A stretch of DNA of 64,000 bases from JACCXG01 sp963836735 (GCA_963836735.1 CAWIKP010000025.1:310001-374000); one strand, 5' to 3'; numbered from the stretch's first letter, positions 45,655 through 59,196 are shown. Notes: generated by a model not told the origin, from the sequence alone. A program made the numbers and translations.

Positions 45655-46397
45655 ATGCCAAGCCTGACGCCAATCCAATGGTTCCTTGCCGCCGCAGCCG
45701 CCCTGGGCCTCGGCCTCAGCAAGGCGGGGCTCGCCGGTGTCGGTCTGTTCCATGTCGTCGTATTCGCCTTCCTCTTTGGCGCGCGTGAATCGACCGGCTA
45801 CGTGCTGCCGCTGCTGGTGGCGGGCGACATCTGCGCCGTCATCGCACTGCATCAGCACGTACGCTGGGAGTACGTCCGCCGCATGCTGCCGCCGGCCTGT
45901 GTCGGCGTGATCCTCGCCGCCCTCTTGATGGGGCAGATCAGCGACACCAGCTTCAAGCCGCTGATCGGCTGGATCGTGCTGGTCCTCGCGCTCATGCAGG
46001 CAGCGCGGCTGCGCTGGCCGGACTGGATGGGTGGCGTGCCGCATACGCGACCGCGGTCTGGGCGATCGGCCTGTCGGCGGGCGCGGCGACGATGCTGGCG
46101 AATGCGGCGGGGCCAATCATCGCGTTGTATTGCCTCGCGGTGGGCCTGCCCAAGTTCGAGGTGGTCGGCACGCTGGCGTGGTTCTTCTTCATCATCAACG
46201 TGTTCAAGCTGCCGTTCAGCGCCGGCCTCGGCCTGATTCGCTCCAACACGCTGCTGCTGAATGTCGTCCTGTTTCCTGCGGTGATGGTCGGTGTGTTCAG
46301 CGGCCGATGGATCGTGCATCGCCTTCCCCAGCGTGTGTTCGACATGCTGATGCTGGGGTTCGCGGCGATCGCGGCGTTGAGGCTGATCTTCAGCTGA
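45655..46397 (+). CDS. Sulfite exporter TauE/SafE-family permease (one frameshift near 46040)
   Basis: Hydrophobic helices of the TSUP family: WFLAAAAALGLGLSKAGLAGVGLFHVVVFAFLFG (the diagnostic G-x-SKAG... start), VLPLLVAGDICAVIALHQHV, MLPPACVGVILAALLMGQIS. After a missing base near 46040 the other frame gives YATAVWAIGLSAGAATMLANAAGPIIALYCLAV, VVGTLAWFFFIINVFKLPFSAGLG and LLLNVVLFPAVMVGVFSG. The total of about 248 aa with seven or eight helices is normal. Members move sulfite, sulfoacetate or other anions; specificity cannot be read here. It follows the esterase gene by 22 bp. Confidence 0.88.
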
Positions 46398-46432
46398 GGC
46401 GGCGGTCCTCCGGGCTCCACTAGAATTCCCCC

Positions 46433-47776
46433 GTGCCCCCCTGCGATCTTCTCCTGACCAACGCGGTGATCCTGACGATGGATGCGCAGTTCACCATCCA
46501 CCGGTCGGGCGGGGTTGCCATCACGGGGGACTCCATCGTCGGGGTCGGACCCGAGGCGACGTCATTCGACGCCGCGGCAGCGATCGACTGCGGCGGACGC
46601 GTGGTCATGCCCGGACTCGTCAACGCGCACACGCACGTGCCGATGTCGCTGCTGCGCGGCCTCGCCGACGACCTGCGGCTCGACGTCTGGCTGATGGGCT
46701 ACATGATGCCGGTCGAGCGCGAGTTCGTGAGCCCCGATTTCGTCCGGCTGGGGACGCGGCTTGGATGCGCCGAGATGATTCGCTCCGGCGTTACCTGCTT
46801 CGCCGACATGTACTACTTCGAGGAGGCGGTGGCCGAAGCCACGGCCGACGCGGGACTGCGGGCGCTGTGCGGGCAGACGGTGCTGCGCTTCCCCTCGCCC
46901 GACGCCCGAAGCTACGAGGAGGGCCTGACCCGCGCGCGCGAGTTCATCCAGGGCTGGAAGGGGCATCCGCTGATCGTGCCGGCGCCGGCGCCCCACGCCC
47001 CCTACACGTGCACGCCCGAAATCCTGCGGTCGTGCGCCGAGCTCGCGGCCGAGTTCGACGTTCCCCTGCACATCCATCTGTCCGAGACCCTGCTCGAAGT
47101 GCAGGAACTGCGCGACCGCTACGGCATGCCGGGCGTTCCTTACATCCGCAAGCATGGCCTGTTCGGCGCCAAGGTTCTGGCCGCGCACTGCGTTCACGTG
47201 GACGACGGCGAGATTCGCGCGCTGAAGAACTTCAATGCCGGCGTCGCTCACAACCCCACGCAGCAACCTGAAGCTGGCGGCCGGCATCGCCCCGGTGACG
47301 CGGATGCTGGAGCTCGGCGTCAACGTCGGCATCGGCACTGACGGGGCGGCCTCGAATAACGACCTCGACATGTTCGAGGAGACGCGGCTGGCGGCGCTGC
47401 TGGCGAAGGGCACCACCGGCGATCCGACGGCCGTTCCCGCGCGTGACGCGCTGGCCATGGCCACCAGGCTGGGCGCTGCCGCCCTGCACATGGATCACCT
47501 GACCGGATCGCTCGAGGCGGGCAAACGCGCGGACCTGATGGTCCTCGACCTGGCACAGCCTGCACAACCTGCCGGCATTTGCCCGCGATCCAGGCGGCAT
47601 CTACGCGCGCATCGTTTACACGTCGAAGTCCACCGACGTCGTGGACGTGATGTGCAACGGTCGCTGGCTGATGCGCGATCGGGTCCTGCAGACGGTGAAC
47701 GAAGCCGAGCTGGTGCAGGAAGCGATCGAGAGGGCTACGCGGATCGACGCGCTTCCTGGGAAGCCGCGAGGTCAGC
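46433..47776 (+). CDS. 5-methylthioadenosine/S-adenosylhomocysteine deaminase-like amidohydrolase (frameshifts near 47262, 47558, 47750)
   Basis: It begins CDLLLTNAVILTMDAQFTIHRSGGVAI (composite beta-sandwich domain) and has the TIM-barrel metal motif GLVNAHTHVPMSLLRGLADD, LHIHLSETLLEV, LAAHCVHVDDGE and VGIGTDGAASNNDLDMFEE (the Asp). The HNPxSNLKLA motif is restored if an extra C at about 47262 is removed. These match the MtaD/SsnA-like branch that deaminates MTA, SAH or related adenosine nucleosides, using one zinc or iron. A second extra base near 47558 separates LDLAQ from LHNLPAFARDPGGIYARIVYTSKSTDV. Removing a third near 47750 makes it run on into the CYTH region (IDAFLGSREVSVLQKL) with no stop between them. 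Confidence 0.88.
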
Positions 47777-48410
47777 GTGCTGCAGAAACTGGTCGCGGTT
47801 GGCGGCGCCGTCGAGCAGGAAAGCTTCGAGGTTCAGGTCAAGGCACGCCTCACCAGCGAAGCGCGCGTGCTCGAGACGATCGCCGGACCCGAGCTGACGG
47901 TGATCCGCTCGAGCCGCTACCGTCAGCACGACATCTACTGGTCGTTCGACGATCCGGATCAGGGCCGCCTGCGCCATCGAGAGGACGAGTTCCTCGACGA
48001 TGACGGGGCGGTGACCGGCGAGCGATCGCGGCTGACGCTGACCGGCCGCACCCGCGAAGACCGCTTTGGCGCGGTGCTGCTCTTCCGCTCGCGGTATCTG
48101 GCTCCCGCCGCGCATTCAGCCCGGTTCTACCGCGAGGTACTTCCGGCCCGCGGCCGAGCACGTCGTCACGAAGGAGCGGCGGCGGTGGCTGGTGGCCTAT
48201 CGTGGCGTCGAGTTCTACGTCCACCTGGATCGGTTGATCGAGCCGGCTGTCGACGGCTATTTCCTCGAGATCAAGTCCCGGACCTGGTCGCAGCGCGACG
48301 CCCGCGACAAGGCCGCCGTGATTACCGAGCTGCTGGCGCTCTTCGACGCAACGCCGGACGAGACCCTCGGCGACGGGTACGTCGAGCTCGCCGCTCGCGG
48401 GCGGCGCTAG
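47777..48410 (+). CDS. CYTH (triphosphate tunnel) domain protein, probable C-terminal part of the amidohydrolase (one frameshift near 48140)
   Basis: A separate start would be GTG 47777 (MLQKLVAVGGAVEQE), but the sequence upstream in this frame (SREVSV) continues the amidohydrolase, so a fusion is likely. CYTH features are SFEVQVKARLTSEARVLETIAG (the ExExK-like strand, here EVQVK), YRQHDIYWSFDDPDQGRLRHREDEF, SRLTLTGRTREDRFG, then after one extra base near 48140 YFRPAAEHVVTKERRRWLVAYRGVEFYVHLDRL and GYFLEIKSRTWSQRDARDKAAVITELLALF. CYTH proteins bind triphosphate and Mg2+ in a beta-barrel tunnel (thiamine triphosphatase, class IV adenylate cyclase). The first motif glutamates are reduced to EVQVK, so activity is uncertain. 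Confidence 0.78.
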
Positions 48411-48438
48411 GGGTCCCGTCAGAGGGCCGGCCTTCCCT

Positions 48439-48864
48439 TCAGGACGTCGGTTTGACCTTCAAGACGCCGGCGGCGACCAGGGCCTGCGAGAAATCGAAAA
48501 TGTGGCGCACAGAGACGATGCCTTCGTCTCCGAAGACGTACTCGGCGGCACCGCTCATCTTGATGCTGGTGCCGGGTCGGACGTCACCAAAGAACGGACC
48601 GGTAGTGGTGCCGTCGAATCTCCAGAACAGCGCCGCCCGCGGCGGCTCGATGATCGGCGTGCTCCACATCAGCATGAAGTCGGGAAACGCTTCGTACCAG
48701 TAGCGGTAGATGCCGCGGATCGCTTCCCGGCCGTGCACCAGGCCGTGCGCGGGGCTCTCGAACGTGCCGTCAGGCGCATGGGTGGCGGCGAGCGCCTCCG
48801 GATTACGCCCAAGGAAACCGGCCTGATGGTCCGCAAGGCATTGCTCGATGGCGGCGCGAGTCAT
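48439..48864 (-). CDS. SnoaL-like (NTF2 fold) protein (141 aa)
   Basis: ATG 48864 (MTRAAIEQCLADHQAG) is preferred over the upstream ATG at 48936, which adds an atypical extension. The chain has the SnoaL/NTF2 cone layout: GRNPEALAATHAPDGTFESPAHGLVHGREAIRGIYRYWYEAFPDFMLMW, IIEPPRAALFWRFDGTTTGPFFGDVRPG, IKMSGAAEYVFGDEGIVSVRHIFDF. Family members are small polyketide cyclases, isomerases or simple ligand-binding proteins; no catalytic set can be called. It stands downstream of the M20 peptidase gene on the same strand (75 bp) and convergent with the CYTH gene. Confidence 0.82.
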   Translation of the reverse strand: MTRAAIEQCLADHQAGFLGRNPEALAATHAPDGTFESPAHGLVHGREAIRGIYRYWYEAFPDFMLMWSTPIIEPPRAALFWRFDGTTTGPFFGDVRPGTSIKMSGAAEYVFGDEGIVSVRHIFDFSQALVAAGVLKVKPTS

Positions 48865-48939
48865 GTCCTGAGCCTCCGCGTACGCAGGAGCGGCAGAGTA
48901 TAGCGCCGACCCCTCAGTTGATTGAACCGCCGACACGGG

Positions 48940-50229
48940 TCATCCAGCCAGCGCGAGAACGATCGCGAGGACCACTTCGGCCGACTGCGCCACGCCCGCG
49001 GGTGCAACGTCGGTCCATTCGTCAGGCGAGTGGCTGCGGGCGCCGGGCCCGCCGCGGCCGATGGTCAGTGCCGGAATGCCCATGCTCATCGGGATGTTGC
49101 TGTCCGTGCTGCTGACCGTAAATGACGGGTTCAAACCAAATGCCTGAACCACGGCCGCGGTTGTCTTCAGGATCGGTGCTGTCCATCGACGTTTCGCCGC
49201 AGGGCCGTTCGCCAATCACGCGTGGGTCGGCCTCGATTCGCCCTTCCCGCGTGGAGCGCGCCTTGTTCTCGTCGCCGACCGCGCTCTTGACGATCGAGAG
49301 AAACGTCGCGTCGACCTTCGCGAGCTCTGCGCAGGACTCGGATCGGATGTCCACGTCCATGCTCACTTCGGCAGGAATCGAGTTGACCGACGTCCCTCCA
49401 CTCAACACGCCGACGTTGAACGTCGTCTTTGGCAGACGCGGCACTTGCACGTCGGAGAAGCGGGCGATAGCTGCGGCCATGGCGTAGGCGGGGTTGACCA
49501 GTCCGAAGGCGCCATAGCTGTGCCCGCCGGGACCTTTGAACGTCGACGCGATAGCGCTTGCTGCCGACGCCCCCGCGGGTGATGGTGCCCTGCTCGCCGC
49601 CGTCGATGGCGAGGAACAGCTTGATTCGATCTTTGTACTTCCCCTTCCGCAGCAGGTATTTCACGCCTCGCAGGTCGCCCTCTCCTTCTTCACCGACGTT
49701 TCCGACGAACAGGATGTCGGAGCGCGTCTCGAGCTTTGCCGCGTTCATTGCCCTGATCACCGACAGCATCAGCGCCAGGCCCCGGGTGTCGTCGCCCACG
49801 CCCGGTGCCATCAGGCGCGTCCCTTCGCGGCGGACCTTGACGTCGGTACCCTCCGGAAACACCGTGTCGAGGTGCGCGAGGACCGCCAGCATCGGCCCGC
49901 CGCCGCGTCCGCGGCGAATCCCCATCACATTCCCTTCCTCGTCGCGCTCGACGTCGCTCAGCCCGTGCTGCTGCAGCATGGCCAGATAGGCCCGCGCGCG
50001 GCGTTCCTCCTTGAATGGCGGCGCCGGAATCTCGGTGAGCGCGATCGAGCTCCCTCACGAATCGGTCATGATCGGTCCGGATGAAACCCTTCGCCTCCAG
50101 GAAACGGGGGCTGTCGATGATTCGAGACACGTCAGGGGTGGCGGTCTGGGCGGCGGGACAGGTCAGGGCAGCCCAGACGCCGAGCAGCGTGGCGAGGGCG
50201 GACCCAGGGCACCAGCGGAGTCTGGTCAT
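48940..50229 (-). CDS. Exported M20-family peptidase (three frameshifts)
   Basis: ATG 50229 gives a signal peptide (WCPGSALATLLGVWAALTCPAAQT). Removing an extra G near 50047 turns the frame into FVRELIALTEIPAPPFKEE, followed by LQQHGLSDVERDEEGNVMGIR, MLAVLAHLDTVFPEGTDV (His), GVGDDTRGLALML (bridging Asp), ILFVGNVGEEGEGDLRGVKYLL (catalytic Glu and Glu) and, after two further extra bases near 49545 and 49190, VNSIPAEVSMDVDIRSE and SSTDSNIPMSMGIPALTIGRGGPGARSHSPDEW with the last zinc His. The layout is peptidase T/M42-like tripeptidase. It should cleave short peptides outside the cytoplasm. The repaired length of about 428 aa is normal. Confidence 0.85.
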
Positions 50230-50282
50230 GGTCTCAAAGCTTATCCTGCGCTCGAGGCGCTCCTGCCACAGAATAGACGTCG

Positions 50283-52187
50283 ATGCCGCACATCATCGTC
50301 GGAACCGCCGGCCACATCGATCACGGCAAGACCACGCTCGTGAAAGCGCTGACCGGCATCGACGCAGACCGGCTCAAGGAGGAGAAAGAGCGCGGCATCA
50401 CCATCGACATCGGGTTCGCCAACCTGCGCGTCGACGACCAGACGACCATCGGCTTCATCGACGTGCCGGGTCATGAGCGTTTCGTGAAGAACATGCTGGC
50501 CGGTGTCGGCGGCATCGATGCGGTGATGCTGGTCATCGCCGCCGACGAGTCGGTGATGCCGCAGACGCGAGAGCACCTCGACATCTGCTCGCTGCTGCAC
50601 GTCAAGCGGGGGCTCACGGTCCTGACCAAGGTCGATGCCACCGATCCCGATCTCGTCGATCTCGTCGAGATCGAGGTGCACGAATTGCTCAAGGGGTCGT
50701 TCCTCGAAGGGGCTCCGGTCATCCGGGTCAGCTCGGTGAGCGGCGACGGCATTCCGCAGTTGACCGCCGCGCTGCAGACCATCGCGAGAGAGGTGCCGGG
50801 CAAAGACGACTCGCAGATCTTCCGGCTGCCCATCGATCGCGCGTTCACGATGAAAGGCTTCGGCACGGTCGTGGCCGGCACGTTGATCGCCGGGAGAGTC
50901 CGCACCGACGACGAGGTCGAGATTCTCCCGGGACGACGGGGCGCACGGGTCAGGGGCATTCAGGTGCACGGCGACAGCGTGGCGGAGGCGCGGGCGGGGC
51001 AGCGGACGGCGCTCAACCTGCAGCGAATCGAGCTCGACGAGGTCGAGCGGGGCATGGTCGTGACTCCGCCCGGCGTGTTCGCGCCGAGCGGCGCGTTCGA
51101 CGTGCACGTGGAGCTGCTCGCCTCCGCGCCGGCGCCAATCGTCCGCCGGAAGCGGATTCGCTTTCACATCGGCACCGCGGAGGTGATGGGATACGTGGTG
51201 CTGCTCGGGCAGGACGAGCTGCAGCCCGGTCAGGCGGCGTTCGCCCAGGTGCTGCTGGAGCGGCCGGCGTTCGCGCTGCCCGGCGACCGCTTCATCATCC
51301 GGCAATACTCGCCGATGCTGACGCTCGGCGGCGGCGAGATCCTCGACGGGCGGCCGGAACGGCATCGCCGATCGGATGCCGCGGTGCCCGAGCGGCTCGA
51401 GATCCTGCACGGATCTCCCTTGAACGAGCGGATCGCCTCACTCATCGACGCCGCTGGCACTCAGGCGATGGACATGGAAGAGCTCGTCGGCAGGCTCGGC
51501 CTCGGCCGCGACCAGGTCGAGCGCGCGCTCGACGAGCTGGCCCGCGAAGGGACGATCCGCGACATCGGCGAGACGCCGCGCGTGGTCGTGGCCGCAGCGA
51601 CACTGGAAGAGGCTGCCACCGCGCTGGTGACTGCCGTCCGGCAGTTCCACCGGTCCGAGCCGTTGGCCAAGGGCATCGGCCGCGAGGACCTCAAAGGTCG
51701 AACCCTGCGCAATGCCTCGCCTCTCCTGTTCCGCGCCGCGCTCGATCATCTGGTCGACACCCACCAGATCACGCTCGATCAGGAGATCGTCCATGAACAC
51801 GGCCGCGTGGTCACACTCGGCGGCGAGGAAGCCCTGATCCGCGAACAGCTGGAGGTCCGGTTCCGGGCCCTGGGCCTGCAGGCACCGTCAGCCGACGAAA
51901 TCATTCGCGATCTGCAGCTGGATCAGGCACCCGCCAGGAAGATTCTCCAGCTGATGGTGAAAGACCAGACAGTGGTGAAGATCACCGAGGGAATGATCGT
52001 CGACCGCGCGGCCCTTCAGAAACTGATCGACGACGTTCGTGCGCTGAAAGCGACGCACAAGAGTTTCGGGGTGAAAGAGTTCAAGGAGCTGACCGGGCTT
52101 TCCCGGAAGTTCGCCGTGCCGCTGCTCGAGTACCTCGACACGCAACGGGTCACGCGGCGGGTCGGGGATGAACGGGTGATCCTCTAA
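50283..52187 (+). CDS. selB: Selenocysteine-specific translation elongation factor SelB (634 aa)
   Basis: The GTPase domain has GHIDHGKT (G1, residues 10-17), RGITIDIGFA (G2), DVPGHERFVKNML (G3) and TKVD (G4). MPQTREHLDICSLLHVKRGLTVLTKVD is the EF-Tu-like switch region typical of SelB. Domains II and III follow (TMKGFGTVVAGTLIAGRV, RVRGIQVHGDSV), and the C-terminal 260 residues are winged-helix units (MDMEELVGRLGLGRDQVERALDELAREGTI, SFGVKEFKELTGLSRKFAVPLLEYLDTQRVTRRVGDERVIL) that bind the SECIS hairpin. SelB delivers Sec-tRNA to UGA. No selA, selD or selC is recognised in the window, so the rest of the system lies elsewhere. Confidence 0.95.
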   Translation: MPHIIVGTAGHIDHGKTTLVKALTGIDADRLKEEKERGITIDIGFANLRVDDQTTIGFIDVPGHERFVKNMLAGVGGIDAVMLVIAADESVMPQTREHLDICSLLHVKRGLTVLTKVDATDPDLVDLVEIEVHELLKGSFLEGAPVIRVSSVSGDGIPQLTAALQTIAREVPGKDDSQIFRLPIDRAFTMKGFGTVVAGTLIAGRVRTDDEVEILPGRRGARVRGIQVHGDSVAEARAGQRTALNLQRIELDEVERGMVVTPPGVFAPSGAFDVHVELLASAPAPIVRRKRIRFHIGTAEVMGYVVLLGQDELQPGQAAFAQVLLERPAFALPGDRFIIRQYSPMLTLGGGEILDGRPERHRRSDAAVPERLEILHGSPLNERIASLIDAAGTQAMDMEELVGRLGLGRDQVERALDELAREGTIRDIGETPRVVVAAATLEEAATALVTAVRQFHRSEPLAKGIGREDLKGRTLRNASPLLFRAALDHLVDTHQITLDQEIVHEHGRVVTLGGEEALIREQLEVRFRALGLQAPSADEIIRDLQLDQAPARKILQLMVKDQTVVKITEGMIVDRAALQKLIDDVRALKATHKSFGVKEFKELTGLSRKFAVPLLEYLDTQRVTRRVGDERVIL

Positions 52188-52189
52188 AG

Positions 52190-52281
52190 TCAACTCCCAA
52201 CTACCAACTCCCAACTGCCAAGGAGAAACCATGCCCCCTTGTTCGACGGGCTCCCCTTGGGAGTTGGAAGTTGGGAGTTGT
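52190..52281. repeat. Inverted word-repeat (CAACTCCCAACTA) between convergent genes, likely bidirectional terminator
   Basis: AACTCCCAACTACCAACTCC (from 52191) and its complement CCTTGGGAGTTGGAAGTTGGG (from 52254) form arms of about 30 nt with a 28-nt loop. It fills the space between the selB stop (52187) and the DUF4412-like stop (52285), so it can end both transcripts. Confidence 0.7.
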
Positions 52282-52284
52282 CGA

Positions 52285-53121
52285 TTACTTCAGGATCGTG
52301 TAGCCCTCAGGCACGTTGAACAGGTCCGCCGGCACCGGGTCGGTGGAGACCTCGGATACCCTGCCCGTGATCTTCATCTGTCCCATCTGCTGCATGAGCG
52401 CCACGAGCGGGCCGGTGCCTTCGAGCCTGGTCGTCAACTCGGTCAGATACGGAATCCCGGCCGCTTCGGGAAAACCGGCCAGCAGTCGATCCATCCCGCC
52501 GGGAATCGGAGCGGGTGGTCCTGCTCCGCCGGGAAGGGTCCGTCCCGCGGCAGCTGCCGCGAGCCGCGCGGCGGTCTTCTGAAACGCCGCATATTCGGAG
52601 GCGCCGGGCGCATCCTTTGCGGACCAGATCGACCCGCTGACGTGGAGGAACACGTCCTTCAGGATGCTTGCCGTTTCTGGCGGGAGCGCAGCGCCTCCGG
52701 CGATGGACGCCAGATCCAGCTTCATCACGACGGCGTACTCGTCGCAGGAAACACCGTTGATGTCGCGCTTCTGGCCGGTTGGTGTCACCGACGCATCGAC
52801 TTTCGGAACGAGGCCCGCGGCAGCGTCTGGGGAGCTGGTGGGCTCCGGTTGCAGCAGATGCGCGGTCTTGTCTTCGGGCCGCAGCAGGTAGGCCTGATTG
52901 GTGGCCGTATCCGAAATCGTGGCGATCACCTGATCGCCGGTGTCGACATCCATCCTCGACTTCGTACCGCTGATCCTCACCACCACCTTCGGCGTGATGC
53001 CGCCAGGCCCCGCGGATATCAGCGCGCCTTCGATCGTCGTGACGGTGGTGATGGTGACATCCGCGGCAAGCGGCGTCACCGTCGCGGCAGCAATCAGCAG
53101 GATCCCGGCGAGTCGGGGCAT
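52285..53121 (-). CDS. Exported DUF4412-like protein (278 aa)
   Basis: ATG 53121 follows GGGAG with nine bases spacing; MPRLAGILLIAAATVTPLAADV is a signal peptide. The mature part has the pattern seen in DUF4412-type proteins: VTITTVTTIEGALIS, VVVRISGTKSRMDVDTGDQVIATISDTATNQAYLLRPEDKTAHLL, a Cys-containing YAVVMKLDL segment after DINGVSCDE, and a C-terminal helix-rich part with MDRLLAGFPEAAGIPYLTEL ending in VPADLFNVPEGYTILK. The final VPxGYxxx sentence is characteristic. The function is unknown; it is presumably a periplasmic or outer-membrane-associated protein. It is divergent from the PQQ-propeller gene. Confidence 0.8.
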   Translation of the reverse strand: MPRLAGILLIAAATVTPLAADVTITTVTTIEGALISAGPGGITPKVVVRISGTKSRMDVDTGDQVIATISDTATNQAYLLRPEDKTAHLLQPEPTSSPDAAAGLVPKVDASVTPTGQKRDINGVSCDEYAVVMKLDLASIAGGAALPPETASILKDVFLHVSGSIWSAKDAPGASEYAAFQKTAARLAAAAAGRTLPGGAGPPAPIPGGMDRLLAGFPEAAGIPYLTELTTRLEGTGPLVALMQQMGQMKITGRVSEVSTDPVPADLFNVPEGYTILK

Positions 53122-53249
53122 CGTGAAGAGTCTCCCTGGGGCTGATGGTACCATCCCGAAACAGTCTCTACTTTATCCGTCTGAAGACCGGCTCGCTCGT
53201 GGACCGTGCTAACGCGGGGCCCCCGGCACCGTCTTCCGTGCAACAGCTG

Positions 53250-54736
53250 ATGCTGAGCAGATTTCTGAAGGGTGCCGCGGTCATCGTGCTGGTCGGGATC
53301 GCAGCGGCGGCGCTCCTGTATGCCGCCGGCATGCGTATCGTGCTGTATGGCGGCGGAACACCCCATCTCGAGTTCGTCTCGTCGGCAGATCGGCACGCCG
53401 CGGAGTTGGCGAGACACCGTGAAAACCAGCGCGCCGCGGCGCCAGTCGCGACACCTGTGACGCCGCCATCCGCGGCTGACGCGGCAGCGGCTCCTCCGAG
53501 AGACGCGGGCGCGGTCGATGTGGCCCCCGCTGCGGCGTCCACGATCTCCAACACGGCCGCCGATCCGCGGCCGTCAGGATCCGCCTACTGGACAGGCTTT
53601 CGGGGCCCCCAGCGAAACGGCACCTACAATCAGCAACCTGTGCGGACTGCCTGGCCCGCGGGCGGCCCGAAGCTGGTGTGGAAGCAGCCGGTCGGTGGCG
53701 GGTATGCGTCGTTCGCCATCGCCCGCGGTCGCGCGTTCACGATCGAACAGCGCGGACCGCAGGAAGTCGTCGCCGCCTACGACGTTCGGACCGGCCGCGA
53801 GCTGTGGACCACTGCGTGGACAGCGACCTTTCGCGAGTCGATGGGCGGCGATGGGCCGCGAGCGACGCCGGCCTGGGCGGACGGCCGCGTCTTTGCGCTC
53901 GGCGGCACGGGCGAGCTGCGGTCGCTGGACGAGGCGAACGGGCGGGTGCTTCTGGCGGACCAACATCCTCGAAGACGCGGGCGCCCACAACCTGCAATGG
54001 GGCATGGCGGCGTCACCGCTCATCGTCGACGACACTGTCGTCGTGCTGCCCGGCGGAGCGGGCGGCGGTTCGGTCGTGGCGTATTCGAGGAGCGATGGCA
54101 AGCGGCTGTGGTCCGCGCTCGACGATCAGCAGTCCTATTCGTCACCGATGCTGGTGGAACTGGCCGGCGTCCGGCAGATCGTCATGTTCAGCGCCGCGCG
54201 AGTGGTCGGGCTGACACCCGTCACCGGCGAGGTGCTCTGGGAGTATCCGTGGAAGACCGACTACGACGTCAACGCCTCGCAGCCGGTGATCGTGCCAGGA
54301 AATCGCGTGTTCCTGTCGAGCGGCTACGGCCATGGTGCGGCGATGCTCGAGGTCACGCGAGCGGATCAGAAGTGGTCCGTGCGCGAGGTCTGGCGCAACA
54401 ACCGGATGAAGAACCAGTTCTCCGCGTCCTTGCTGCACGAGGGCTACATCTACGGGCTTGACGAATCCATCCTGGCCTGTCTGGACGCGGCCACGGGCGA
54501 CGTCAAGTGGAAGGGCGGCCGCTACGGTTACGGTCAGGTCGTCCTGGCGAGCGGGCATTTGATCGTCCTGACCGAGTCCGGCGAGCTGGCCCTGGTCCGC
54601 GCCACCCCGGACGGTCATCAGGAGCTAGCTCAGGGTCCCCGCGATCGAGGGCAAGACCTGGAACCACCCGGCCCTCAGCGACGGCTACCTGATCATCCGC
54701 AACGGCACCGAGATGGCCGCCTTCGACCTCCGCTAG
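53250..54736 (+). CDS. Membrane-anchored PQQ-binding-like beta-propeller protein (frameshifts near 53960 and 54630)
   Basis: ATG 53250 gives an N-terminal helix (FLKGAAVIVLVGIAAAALLYAAG); GTG 53238 is an alternative. A Pro/Ala-rich linker leads to YWTGFRGPQRNGTYNQQPVRTAWPAGGPKLVWKQPVGGGYASFAIARGRAFTIEQRGPQEVVAAYDVRTGRELWTT, the PQQ-like repeat pattern. After an extra base near 53960 come SPLIVDDTVVVLPGGAGGGSVVAYSRSDGKRLWSALDDQQSYSSPMLV, GLTPVTGEVLWEYPWKTDYDVNASQPVIVPGNRVFLSSGYG and ILACLDAATGDVKWKGGRYGYGQVVLA. A second extra base near 54630 precedes IEGKTWNHPALSDGYLIIRNG. Such propellers in this phylum are usually not PQQ enzymes but binding scaffolds. The repaired length is about 494 aa. Confidence 0.88.
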
Positions 54737-54744
54737 GGCTTCCG

Positions 54745-54891
54745 GGGTCAGATCTCGATTTTCCAGGGGTCAGATCTCGATTTTTTGGCTGGGCGTCTGG
54801 CGGCTGACGTCGACGCCGATCGAAATTCGAGATCTGACCCCTGAAAATCGAAGATCTGACCTCGCACAAGTGGAAAATAGAGATCTGACCC
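54745..54891. repeat. Third large GGGGTCAGATCTCGATTTT cluster, abutting the lhr start codon
   Basis: Direct copies at 54745 (GGGGTCAGATCTCGATTTTCC) and 54769, and inverted copies ending GATCTGACCCC at about 54842, GATCTGACC at 54863 and GATCTGACCC at 54891. The last one ends immediately before ATG 54892. Only 8 bp separate the cluster from the stop of the preceding gene, so the whole gap is repeat. Confidence 0.9.
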
Positions 54892-59172
<4,281 letters not shown>

Positions 59173-59196
59173 CCCATTCACCCGATCCCACTGACG

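Noticed and set aside
53145..53249. Upstream start at 53145 for the PQQ-propeller protein
   Set aside because: It overlaps the leader of the divergent DUF4412-like gene and adds residues before the membrane helix without a ribosome site; the start near 53250 is more natural.
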